Below, in pieces: positions 17,548 through 28,380 of a stretch of DNA of 64,000 nucleotides. The stretch lies in NCBI RefSeq assembly GCF_932526225.1, contig NC_064048.1, positions 3,051,597 through 3,115,596 on the forward strand, read 5' to 3'. The stretch's first letter is position 1. Every line of letters begins with the position of its first letter. This DNA is from Nematostella vectensis (lineage: Eukaryota > Cnidaria > Anthozoa > Actiniaria > Edwardsiidae). The notes below the pieces were generated by a model. The model ran no database searches. It saw nothing but the letters and a program-made list of their open reading frames with translations, and had not been told where the DNA came from. The position numbers and the translations under genes were made by a program.

Positions 17548-18550
17548 TTCAGCCGATCGTGACTAATGGTCCAACGGCTTCGGTAAAGGATACTCAAGGC
17601 TACTTACTCGTTTTATGAAATGCCTATCGAAAGGAATCACGAAAGTGTGGAATGCAAACAAAGGGAAGAGCTGTCACTGACGTCACATGCAGCACTTAGC
17701 TATGGGTATCAGCCATGTCGGACGAAATTCATAAAAGCCTTCCATACAAATTTAAGCAAAATCAGTAACAAAATCTACATGTTCTACACAACAACACAAC
17801 ACAATAGCTCGTATTAGTTAACAAATAATTTGTTTTCTAAGAGATCCTTACAATAAGAAACTATGTTTTTCGTGATTGTTCCCCTGATGTTTTACAGAGC
17901 AATGAAGAGGCAATTGACATAAGGTGCTCATCCTAGCGTTGGACATCCCCATGTATGACAAAGTGTATAAAAGCTTTCTTCTGTGCTTAGTCTCTGCGAT
18001 CCTTCGCACAGAAAATGTTTATATTGTATATTCTACATAAACAACACACAAGGTGTGAGGAGTGACGCGTACCAGTTTATTGGAGACGATATTACAAGTA
18101 TAGATGTAATGTAAAATATACAAACATGTTCATGTATCAACTAGCAGAAGACTGGGGAAAAACAACACCCCGGAAAAAAAACGACGCGTTATGCAAACCG
18201 GTAAAGTCAAGTGAAAGACGAATGTAATTAGCTAAACATTTAGGCATGAGTGAACCTCTAGGGAACGCGCAAGGCGCGAATTCCGAGTGCCCAACATAAA
18301 CACATTTTCATATGCAAATTCAAGGCAACATCAAAAGATCTTACTCCAGCTACGCAAAAAATAGCTCGGACAATTCCACGAGTGCGGTATCTAGTAAATT
18401 TACTTAAAATGATCCTTACAATAAAAAACAATGCTTTTGTCGTTGTGATTATTTACCTTTTTTACTGCTGCCCTATGCTGCCACGCGAGACTGGGTTACA
18501 GAAGAACAAACGACGTGGTACAGAAGCGTGGAATATCCCCTAAGGGAACG
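17548..18550. other. Intergenic; one isolated TATA-like motif
   Basis: No gene is supported. GTATAAAAGC near 17962 is a good TATA box, but no first exon or open frame could be tied to it. It could be an alternative promoter for the phospholipase gene downstream or a decoy. Confidence 0.3.
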
Positions 18551-18560
18551 AGATAACTAG

Positions 18561-18675
18561 GATAAATAGAAGCGGTTCAACACACATTCACACAGCGAAT
18601 GAGCGGCACTCAGCAGCAGGCATTCCACGTCAGCAATTTCTTTCTGCTTTACAGCTTGAATTTCTGGAAAAAAAG
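18561..18675 (+). promoter_or_regulatory. Candidate promoter and 5' exon of the phospholipase gene
   Basis: GATAAATAG at 18561 is TATA-like. The sequence downstream runs to a clean splice donor, AAAAG|GTAAGC, at 18675/18676. The exon would be mostly untranslated. An ATG inside it does not give a signal peptide and its phase does not fit the next supported exon. The link to the phospholipase gene is inferred from position and orientation only. Confidence 0.35.
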
Positions 18676-18930
18676 GTAAGCAGTAGAGTCTTTATATTAT
18701 TAAAGTTTGCATAACAGTTAGAACTTGGAAAGGAATCGGCATTTGAATGTCATAAAACTACATTATTACATTGACACCTTTTCCGTTGTTCTTGCAAGTC
18801 CTTTATTTCACTAAAATAGCTATTAAAAATTTACAATCTTAAATAACAGGGAAAATCTGGTGTTTAATATAAACTAACTAAATATGAATGAGGTTAATAA
18901 AAATATTACTTAATAAGGAGGAGTAGGTTA

Positions 18931-19044
18931 AATACTAGATATTAACCGTGAATACCAATGAAGGACCATCATTAAATCTTGAGTATAAATACTAGATATT
19001 AACCGTGAATACCAATGAAGGACCATCATTAAATCTTGAGTACA
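18931..19044. repeat. 57-bp tandem duplication
   Basis: AATACTAGATATTAACCGTG occurs at 18931 and 18988. The two 57-base copies differ near the end (GAGTATAAAT against GAGTACAAAT). Confidence 0.9.
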
Positions 19045-20161
19045 AATAAGCAAAAAAACACCACTCTTTCGCCACAGATTTAATAACAAAAACGATTCAA
19101 TATTGACATTGCATCGATTCAATTGTCATGAAAGAAATTCAACAATAAGTTCAGCCAAATTTTTATGTGCAATTTTGGAAAAATTATTCCACCAGCAAAG
19201 TTAGGCTGTGGTGTGGCTTTCTGAGGCGTCTACTCAATCGTTACGCTTGTTCATTTTCGTCGACATAACAGTTCTGAAAGTAGATATTTGGCGTAATAAA
19301 AATTAGTCGCTCTTCTTCGCTATCATTGAGCTCCATTCTCGCAGCGTGCTCATACTCAAACTCTGAGTTCGAAAAATTTGCAATTCAACTCCACCTTTGA
19401 GAATTGAGTCCGTGAGTCCGTAAATTTGATTATGTACTGTATTGATCTAATGAGCTTTTCAAATTTGTGCAACCAACCACCAACTCTCCTGGGTTTTCTT
19501 GCATGTCAATAATAACCTGAACCATGTTTGTTTATTTTTTTTCCAAAAAAATTGAGTTTTGAGTTTTGTCTCTTTTCCCACAGTTTAAATTGTTATTTAC
19601 TAGGTGAATATTGTGTAATAAGCCAGTTAAATGCTCCCTCGAGCTGTTATACGGCGAAGTGCCTCTGTCCTTGGTATTTAACCATTACTTATGCATTTGA
19701 AACGGCACATGGCGTGTATGGTATGGCGTGCAAAACGCCTAAGCCGTGCAAAATAGAATGGACCGGTGTAATTTGATTTAGACGCCGGTTTTTTCATTTT
19801 CCAAACACCTTCTATTTTAACGGTGCATGAGAAGAACGGCGTTTAAACTAAACCTAGGTGAACTTTTAGATCTTGCACGAGCAAAAGCTCTACTAACAGG
19901 GTTTTAACTTGAATACCATTTGCTTAAAAAGTTCATATATTTACATAAGTAATGCTACGATCACATGAACACAAAACTTTTTAAAGAATGTCTATCAACC
20001 CCGTCTTTGTTTTAGTTTATCTTTACAAATACGTTTTATTCGCAAGAAAACTTAAAAATAACAATCTACAAATTAATTCTGATAAGTTATTCAAGATATT
20101 TGGTTACTTGTTTGAATTAGCCGATGGAAATGGATGCTTTGTGTGACTTGGCATTGAGCAG

Positions 20162-23100
20162 GTGGCGTGGTTTACCTTCTTTAAAGGAAGTTATGTTTTA
20201 TATTTGAAGATCTCTCATCTCCAGTATGAGTACGTTGACTACTACCCCGATCTTATTGGTTCTTATATTCGTTGCCATGACGACATCAAAGAAGCTGTCA
20301 CTGCACAATGCGAAGGTTTGGGTCTGTTCCTCTTTGATATTTACAACAACAAACACAAAAATACTGAAGAAGTAAGAGATCACAGATAAATTCCTGTGGC
20401 TGTCAGAACAAAGACCCCTTCTGTCTATACAAGATGGCTGCTAAAAACACCGTAAACATCTTGTGGGATGGCACAATAGCACACAGTTTTAAGAGAAAAA
20501 TTCCTACAAAATATGCAATGCGCGCACATTTCACAAAATGCTAATGTAGCAGGGATGGCTGCCAAGCTGATATACGACTGCTTCCTAGAAAGGGCAAATA
20601 TTACAAAACAAATGTTGTATCTTTTCTAAGTAGTGTATGTGTAAGCGTTAACATGATTTCAATAAAGTAATGTACTGTCTGACTTATCCCTGCGGCATTA
20701 GTGTTGTATTCAGGCCTGACACAGTTGTTTGGAGCATTTGATTTGTGTTGACCTTCATAAGATTTTAGTGTTTCGGCACGTTCGCCATTTCTTTAGGTAA
20801 CAAGGGATGACAAGAGGGGCGCCTTAGACTTCTACATGTTGAGTCAATGCATTACCGGACGGGATCCGGCAGACTTCAACGGGTATGGTTGTTATTGCGG
20901 CCTCGGCGGTGAGGGCTTCGCACTCGACGACTTAGACAGGTATTGATTATCAATTCGCACAATATGTTCTTTTTTTTTCTTATTTCCAATTAACTGTTCA
21001 TCTATTTGATTAATCATACATATTTTTTTTTTCTTTCATGCATTTACTTAATTTGTCTATTGAATTATTTATTTATTCAACTTTCAATTATTAAAAAATA
21101 TTAAACTATATAAAGACAGGACCCCTCACCTTGTGACGATAATGAATATACCTTACGGTAGAGATTGTTTTCCAAAAAATATGTTTAGATAAGCTGTTTG
21201 CAGGATCCACTAAAGCTAAGTTCAAACGTCGTATTATACATAAGCCGTATTCAATGCAAATGCATGCAAATGAAGATCAAACAATCAACAATCAAACTTT
21301 GCATGCATTTGCATTAAATACGGCTCATGGAAAATGCGGCAATCGTTGAAAACAAAATCACAAAAAACGCAATCTTAATTATTTGAAATATTTGTAATCA
21401 CTTTAAGTATTTATACATCATTCTTCAACAGCTTTAAGTGTTAAAAGCAAACACCTGAAACGTGTTCCACAACTAGACATCGAAACTGACTGTATGTGGA
21501 TAAATTTGAAACCGAAGGTTAACTGTATGTTGACTTTGATTCCATGAGATATTATGTTTTTTGAAAATTATGAACTAAGCTGTTAAAGAGTGCTGTATGA
21601 ATACTGACAGTTATTACAAATATCTCAAATAATTATTGTGTTCTTTGTGTTTTTGTTTTTAACGCTTAATATAACCGAATGGGTCCTGCAAAAAGTAAAT
21701 CTAAAATATTTTTTTGGAAAAGAATCATAACTGTAAGGTACATTAATAGTTGTCACCAAGTGACGGGTCCTGCTCTGGTAATAGTAAAGATTCTTTCCAC
21801 TAGAAGATACTCGCTGGGATGTGCGTGAAAATTTGGCTAAGAACCGAGGCCCCTTACTGTAGTAATCCGTCCTAAATTTGTATTGCATTTTGCTTATGGC
21901 TACGTAGGTGCTGCGTCAAACACGATAACTGCTACGGAATCATCCAGGACTCGGGAATCTGCGGGCTAAGCTTTAATGTCTACACGTTACCCTATACCTA
22001 CTCCGCTGACTGTAAAACATGCGGTAAGTAAAAAAAGGACAGAAAGATCATTTTTAGCCTGGTTGGTCAATTGTTTATAAGGAAATTTTAAACAATATTA
22101 AAGAATCCGCTGCAGTCATTTTCTTGCTTTTTCCCTAGAATTGTGTTTTAGAATTTTCACGAAAAAAATCGGCTAAAGAAAACTGGCTGCTATTGTTTTG
22201 AAGGGGCCCAGACCCTTACAGTTTAGAATATTACAGGTTACCCACGCCCTTACTACCGGCTCTTTTAGGCCATTAAAAAAGCAGTTATTGTTTGATAAGC
22301 ACAGAGCCTTGCAAGGACGACGGCGACGGCTAGGACAACGCGATCGAAAAATGTGATTTCGCGCGTGGGAATCAATAATAACATTAAAGTCAGGGACAGA
22401 TAAAAATAAACTAAGCAGCGAACGTAGTTAGTTGAATTTATAATGCAAATGTCCGCGCCCTAAATTGACCGTGAAATTTGAAGTTTTCACATCGCGGTAT
22501 TACGCAAAAAACGGCTAAAATGTGTCAGACAGAACGCATTTCCACGTGCTGCTATTGAATTCCGAATCAAATTCCATTGTTTTCTGCCGTCGTCGTCCGT
22601 GTTGCCGTCGTTGCTTAAGGTCCCTAATAGGGACGACCTTATTTAAGGTGGCGCACCGAGGTTGTTTTGGCTAAACAGCTTATACGAGGTTTGCCATAGA
22701 AGACTCATTTTCGGCGCAAATTTCTTATCCTTTCATTTTATTAATACATCTATGCTTTATCAGATTTCGCTAGATTCACGATCATCAGATTATGAATTAT
22801 CAATTATTTTTTTCATGTAAGCTAAATGGAAGCAATATTTTTTGTATTAAGGTAAAAATCTCGGAATCTGTGCGATGAATTTTTTTAAATTCCCAGTAAC
22901 ACCTAACAATACTCTAGCATGAAGCACACGAATTGTTGGCCTTAAAACTGACCTGTCACACTTCGCGATTGATTAGTCTAAATTTTACGCCAAAATTGTC
23001 CTCGCAATCTTTGAAAAAATCAATGCACTTTTGCCTTCAAAGATCCATCCACAAATTAACGCCCCCTCCTTAGTCCAAATCCTAAGGCAACTTGTGTGAG

Positions 23101-23793
23101 AGGGCCAGAGGACCAGTAATGTACAAGAATAGATTCCAGATAGTCAATTCGAGAGTACCTTTTAGAGATACCCCACGCTATGACTTAGACAGGCCTTGCC
23201 GACATACTTGCTTAATGTAGTTGCATGTTGAACCTGCGTTTATGAGAAATTAGAATCAAAAGTTGAGTATCTCAACGCGCTTCAAACGAATCCCACGCCA
23301 GCGTCACACATGGTAATCGACGAGCTGCCTTGCCCGTTTGTTTCACATGTGACAAAGATGCACGAGCGGAACTGTGAACCCATGCATCCCGGGTTCTGCA
23401 TTTCGTACATATACTACAGATACTCTTATTATATAAGAACGCGTGTTTGGCACACTATAAAGACATATTCTTCCAGCAGAAGAACATTCATTGAACACCC
23501 CCTGATGCCATCTTACATTGAACTTAGACTTGCACTCTTCTTCTGTTGCAGATGAGCCCTCTGCCTATTGGTTTTATGGCAAATGCCGTCATGCTCTCTG
23601 CCTGTGCGACTTGATAGCTGCCAAATGCTTCAAGGAAACGGCGTATAACGAGAAATATCGCAACTATGACAAGGGCATGTGTACCCTCCCGACTGGTGGG
23701 CCGCCTGTGGAAGATCATGGGACTGGCCAGAGCCTTATGGAATCGTATGCTGACCGCCGCTTTGGGGTACCTGTGGAATCTAGTGATCACTAG
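20162..23793 (+). CDS. Secretory phospholipase A2 gene (four exons supported)
   Basis: It would hydrolyse the sn-2 ester of phospholipids with Ca2+ and act outside the cell. Exons: 20162-20371 (weak acceptor, donor GAA|GTAAGA, phase 0), 20797-20939, 21908-22023 and 23552-23793; phases agree at every junction. Exon 2 holds the calcium loop YGCYCGLGG. Joining exons 2 and 3 forms the active-site CC..HD.CY motif. The last exon has CLCDLIAAKCF with the second catalytic Asp, then a tail of about 35 residues before TAG. Cysteines fit the group I/II-like animal fold. The first exon listed (70 codons, no Met) is not typical of the family and is supported only by phase and splice sites; the signal-peptide exon was not found. 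Cnidarian homologues serve in digestion and in venom. A fitting ATTAAA lies near 23936. Confidence 0.82.
21118..21776. mobile_element. MITE-like element in phospholipase intron 2
   Basis: The ends are inverted copies over about 70 bases. CAGGACCCCTCACCTTGTGA is at the left and TCACCAAGTGACGGGTCCTG at the right. Similarity continues inward through the TACCTTACGGT / ACTGTAAGGTA block to TTTTCCAAAAAA. It is about 660 bases long with no coding capacity. No clear target duplication was seen. Confidence 0.7.
21243..21325. repeat. Hairpin with ATGCAAAT motifs
   Basis: The 28-base arms (starting AGCCGTATT, ending AATACGGCT) pair with one mismatch around a loop of about 27 bases. They carry ATGCAAAT and TGCATGCA. 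It lies inside the intron-2 MITE. Confidence 0.85.
22303..22630. mobile_element. MITE-like element in phospholipase intron 3
   Basis: The ends are imperfect inverted repeats: GACGACGGCGACGGC on the left against GCCGTCGTCGTCCGTG and TTGCCGTCGTTGC on the right, followed by TTAAGGTCCCTA. The same type of end (CCGTTGCCGTCCTCGCTGCC, then TTAAAGTCCCTA) occurs near 26250 and in the 932-bp repeats, pointing to a dispersed family. Confidence 0.5.
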
Positions 23794-24381
23794 AACCCAG
23801 GGAAACTAGTGGAATTTCGTGATGAAAGCTACGTGCTTAGTACCTATGTACCTAAATAGGAATTTTGAATACGTTTAGAATTCAAGTTAAAAAAATATAG
23901 CATTTCCATTTGTTCTCTGACTTTCTGTGGTTAAACATTAAAAATGACTACATCGTAGTCAATTATAAATTGATCTATATTACTTTTTTACATCTTTATT
24001 ACTTATTTACTTTAGTATTTTCTCGGGTAATATCCATTTGGTTTTATTCCAGGTTAATTCTTACATTTTCCAAATATATAAAATCATTATCTTCTTTATA
24101 TTTTTTGCTCCCAAGCGCCATTGCCATTTCTTTGCCTTACATATTTTTTCTTAGTTTTTGTAGCTACTGCGCATGTGCGAGTAGCTACTATGTCATCACG
24201 TCGAAAAAAAAAATGAAAAAAAGTAAGATTTGCCGCGGGGTTTGCTGGGAAAATTTGACTTCGGATACATTTCGGGATATGATCGTTACGAAGCGCCAGC
24301 CTAGAATCACTTTATAAAAAAGAAAATATCTAAATAATCAAAAGATTTTGGGGTTTGTTAAACAATTCTTACATATTCGCA
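23794..24381. other. 3' flank of the phospholipase gene; small hairpin at 24160-24188
   Basis: AT-rich. GTAGCTACT and AGTAGCTAC flank a GC-rich centre at 24160-24188. An open plus-strand frame at 23910-24317 is low-complexity and hydrophobic and is not supported as a gene. Confidence 0.4.
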
Positions 24382-25345
24382 TAAGGAGGCAAGAATAGTC
24401 CGGAAATATTTGTTGCCGCCCCTTCTTTCGAGAAAGATCGATAATTCGAAATTTGTTAACCAAAGTCCGCTCGTTTTGGAGGGCTTTTAGTTAAATGGGT
24501 ATTGCAATTTTTAAGTCTTATCTGTTCAGCGAGAGAAAACTCGCACTAGTTTTCTGATTTGACTGTTTGCTTATTTTTTTTTGTGTCATGTTTCAATTGT
24601 CTTCACTGCAGCATGACTAATAGAAACTTTCAGCTTTGCGTGCATATATAAGCCCCTACATAAGAAGACTTTGGCATTCTGCCTCAACACACAGAACCCC
24701 GAGATCCAAACGCAAGATAGAAAATAGATAAGTGCACAAATTTGTCAGCTTTGAGAATAATATTCAATTCATGAAGTTTTATTAAGCAATTTTCTAGTTT
24801 TAACGGGATTCACTAATAGGATTTACTAATATCCTTGATTCCAGAATATCGTCAGTTACTACTTTGTTTAAGCTCCGATATCTCACTTGTTTGTTTCAAG
24901 CCGACTGCGAAAGATGACTAATGCCCTTGTCGTTTCTCCAAAATTAGCCCACTGAAGAACTGCCGACACAAAGAAGACCCATAATAGGTCCTTCGTATTT
25001 GTTACAATTGACTGCTTTTGAAAAAGGTCACGCACTCTCGTTTACAGAAGGATCAATAATTCAAATTGCAAATCCAAGTTAGTTCGATTTGGGGGATTTT
25101 AGTTGAAGGGAATGGATTTGTTTTATTAAAATTCCCGAGTATCATGATTTAATTTCCCAGACCCTGTCTTATTCATGTTCGAGCGAAAACACGCACTTGT
25201 TTGAATTTGTGAGCGAGAGAGACACTTAAGCGCTGTCCGGTCAACTCCAAAACAGTTTCAATGAAAATTCCTAGAATTTATTCTCTGGAATAGACAGAAA
25301 TTATCCGAAAAATTTATTTCCACAATAAAAAAAAAAAGAAAAAGG
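24382..25345 (+). repeat. Promoter-bearing segmental repeat, copy S1
   Basis: From AAGGAGGCAAGAATAGTCCG this about 960-base segment is repeated at 26587-27547 with few differences. Its first part also occurs at 30911-31330, where it runs into the array. It contains the TATA/5'UTR-exon module but no peptide-coding exon follows before the next copy. Confidence 0.88.
24645..24727 (+). promoter_or_regulatory. Orphan TATA box and 5'UTR exon, copy 1
   Basis: TATATAAG at 24645-24652 is followed by the same untranslated exon as the peptide genes (to GAAAATAG at 24727). The donor position then reads ATAAGT, not GTAAGT. No coding exon 2 lies between this and the next module. Confidence 0.7.
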
Positions 25346-26217
25346 TGAGTTTACACTCCAACCGTTCCCGTTGGAGTGTAAACTAAATAAAGTGTAATAC
25401 ACAATTTATTTTCTTCTCCAACTTTAGACAAATAATATCACCTTATACTCAGGGTTATCACACTACTAATATTCTTGATTCCAAAATGATCGTGAATTGC
25501 CACACTATTTCAGCTCCGATTGTTCACTTGTTTGCTTTCTAGCCGACTAGATAGAAAGAATGTTTTTGTCTTTTTGCCATCAATTGTCAGTCCACTTAAG
25601 GACTGCCGATACAAAAGACGACCCATTAGAAGGCAAGAATGTTTCGGAAAGAGAAAGGTGTGTTTACAACAGCACTCGTCCTCGCTAGACCGTAAAACGT
25701 TGAATTTCACTTCGTGATTTGGTGGAGGAAATCTACGTATTTTCACGTGTGACTTTTGAAATTATCCGAAAAATTTATTTCCACAATAAAAAAAAAAAAA
25801 AAAGGTGAGTTTACACTCCAACCGTTCCCGTTGGAGTGTAAACTAAATAAAGTGTAATATACACTTTATTTTCTTCTCCAACTTTAGACAAATAATATCA
25901 CCTTATACTCAGGGTTATCACACTACTAATATTCTTGATTCCAAAATGATCGTGAATTGCCACACTATTTCAGCTCCGATTGTTCACTTGTTTGCTTTCC
26001 AGCCGACTAGATAGAAAGAATGTTTTTGTCTTTTTGCCATCAATTGTCAGTCCACTTAAGGACTGCCGATACAAAAGACGACCCATTAGAAGGCAAGAAT
26101 GTTTCGGAAAGAGAAAGGTGTGTTTACAACAGCACTCGTCCTCGCTAGACCGTAAAACGTTGAATTTCACTTCGTGATTTGGTGGAGGAAATCTACGTAT
26201 TTTCACGTGTGACTTTT
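25297..26217 (+). repeat. 460-bp tandem duplication
   Basis: Starting at GAAATTATCCGAAAAATTTA, the segment at about 25297-25757 is repeated at about 25758-26217. Only the length of the A-run and a few bases differ. It ends in a MITE-like end block. Related sequence recurs in the 932-bp repeats. Confidence 0.88.
25349..25383. repeat. Perfect 14-bp-arm hairpin (second copy at 25809-25843)
   Basis: GTTTACACTCCAAC, a seven-base loop CGTTCCC and GTTGGAGTGTAAAC form a perfect inverted repeat. At 27545 the homologous sequence has the left arm and loop but continues into unrelated bases. The right arm is therefore a newly made inverted copy of the left. Confidence 0.92.
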
Positions 26218-26586
26218 GAATTCCCTTATCAATTTCATTGGTTTCTACCGTTGCCGTCCTCGCTGCCATATTTGTATCTTAAAGTCCCTAGTGATTTGAT
26301 GGAAACATCAACGTTAGACTTTTGTTGTTTTGCAAGTGTCAGGAACGTTTTTCGTCCCATGTGTAATATACACTTTATTTTCTTTTCCAACTTTAGACAA
26401 ATAATATCACCTTATACTCAGGGTTATCACACTACTAATATTCTTGATGCTAAAATGAAAGTGAATTGCAACACTATTTGAGCTCCTATTGCTCACTTGT
26501 TTGCTTAATAGCCGACTAGATAGAAAGAATGTTTTTGTCTTTTTGCCATCAATCTTATCAGTCCACTTAAGAACTGCCGATCCATA

Positions 26587-27547
26587 AGGAGGCAAGAATA
26601 GTCCGGATATATTTGTTACCGCCCCTTCTTTCGAGAAAGATCGATAATTCGAAATTTGTTAACCAAAGTCCGCTCGTTTTGGAGGGCTTTTAGTTAAATG
26701 CTTATTGCAATTTTAAAGTCTTATCTGTACAGCGCGAGAAAACTCGCACTAGTTTTCTGATTTGACTGTTTGCTTAATTTGTTTTGTGTCATGTTTCACT
26801 TGTCTTCACTGCAGCATGACTAATAGAAACTTTCAGCTTTGCGTGCATATATAAGCCCCTACATAAGAAGACTTTGACATTCTGCCTCAACACACAGAAC
26901 CCCGAGATCCAAACGCAAGATAGAAAATAGATAAGTGCACAAATTTGTCAGCTCTGAGAAGAATATTCAATTCATGAAGTTTTATTAAGCAATTTTCTAG
27001 TTTTAACGGGATTCACTAATAGGATTTACTAATATCCTTGATTCCAGAATATCGTCAGTTACTACTTTGTTTAAGCTCCGATATCTCACTTGTTTGTTTC
27101 AAGCCGACTGCGAAAGATGACTAATGCCCTTGTCGTTTCTCCAAAATTAGCCCACTGAAGAACTGCCGTCACAAAGAAGACCCATAATAGGTCCTTCGTA
27201 TTTGTTACAATTGACTGCTTTCGAAAAAGGTCACGCACTCTTGTTTACAGAAGGATCAATAATTCAAATTGCAAATCCAAGTTAGTTCGATTTGGGGGAT
27301 TTTAGTTGACGGGAATGGATTTGTTTTATTAAAATTCCCGAGTATCATGATTTAATTTCCCAGACCCTGTCTTATTCATGTTCGAGCGAAAACACGCACT
27401 TGTTTGAATTTGTGAGCGAGAGAGACACTTAAGCGCTGTCCGGTCAACTCCAAAACAGTTTCAATGAAAATTCCTAGAATTTATTCTCTGGAATAGACAA
27501 AAATTATCCGAAAAATTTATTACCACAATAAAAAAATAGAAAAAGGT
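26587..27547 (+). repeat. Promoter-bearing segmental repeat, copy S2
   Basis: Near-identical to 24382-25345, offset about 2.2 kb. Differences include TTGCCGCCCC against TTACCGCCCC near the start and AGAAGAATATT against AGAATAATATT after the module. Confidence 0.88.
26848..26930 (+). promoter_or_regulatory. Orphan TATA box and 5'UTR exon, copy 2
   Basis: TATATAAG at 26848-26855 and the conserved untranslated exon to 26930, again followed by ATAAGT. It is separated from the first coding exon of the array by more than 6 kb and by another promoter. Confidence 0.7.
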
Positions 27548-27715
27548 GAGTTTACACTCCAACCGTTCCCGTCCTCGCTTGACCGTAAAACGGTGAAATT
27601 CACTTTGTTGATTGGCGGAAAACCGTTTTAAAATCTACGCATTTTCATGTGCGGCTTTTGAATCCCTTATCAATTTCATTGATTTTTAGCGTCGCCCTCC
27701 TCGTTGCCATGTTTT

Positions 27716-28380
27716 GTTGTAGCGTTTGTTCGTGACATGGACAACTAGATGACAAATAACAAGCTCAAATTGAATAAAGAATAGACTGAGCTTCTTATTT
27801 TTAGTGCTAACCATCGTCCGCCCCCGGCAGAACAACTACTCAATGTTTCTGGTAAAAATATTCTACCGACATCCTCTGCAAGAAAAATTGGGGTTATTTT
27901 TGACAAAAGCATGTCCCTTGAAGAGCAAGTTACAAATACCTGCAAAGCGTGCTTTTTCCGTCTAAGAAACATAAAATCCCCTGAAGAGCAAGTTACAAAT
28001 ACCTGCGGAGTGTGCTTTTTCCATTTAAGAAACATAAAATTCGTGACTGTTTTTCCGTGTCGGACACAGAAACTCTAATACATGCTTTTATAACGTGTAA
28101 ATTAAATAATTGCAACCCATTGCCGTTTGGAGTACCAAAATGTTTAATTGATCGCCTTCAAAATGTCCAAAATGCCGCAGCGCCTCCTATAATCCGTATT
28201 AGAAAACCTGAAGACATCACACCTGACAGCTCCTCTGGCTTCCCATGACACAACGCATTCATTTTAAACTTTTATTTCTTACTTACAAAGCGATAAATGT
28301 CCTAGCACCAAACTACATTACAAAAATGCTAGAGCCATATAAACCCACTAGAAGCCTCAGATCTGTCCAAAAAACGTATT
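27716..28380 (+). pseudogene. LINE reverse-transcriptase fragment, multiply broken
   Basis: The translation follows the CR1/L2-like RT tail: MTNNKLKLNKE, SSARKIGVIFDKSMSLEEQV, CKLNN, LPFGVPKCLIDRLQNVQNAA and RIRKPEDITP. Stops and frameshifts occur throughout. A small internal duplication repeats EEQVTNTC at about 27920 and about 27982. Its 3' part (from CCTGAAGACATC at 28207) forms the start of the 932-bp repeats. Confidence 0.78.

Noticed and set aside
18605-18675. Start codon and signal peptide for the phospholipase in the 18.6-kb exon
   Set aside because: The residues after the ATG are not a signal peptide and the donor phase does not fit the exon at 20162.
23910-24317. 135-codon hydrophobic plus-strand frame downstream of the phospholipase gene
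   Set aside because: AT-rich low-complexity translation in a 3' flank with no promoter, splice site or recognisable domain.
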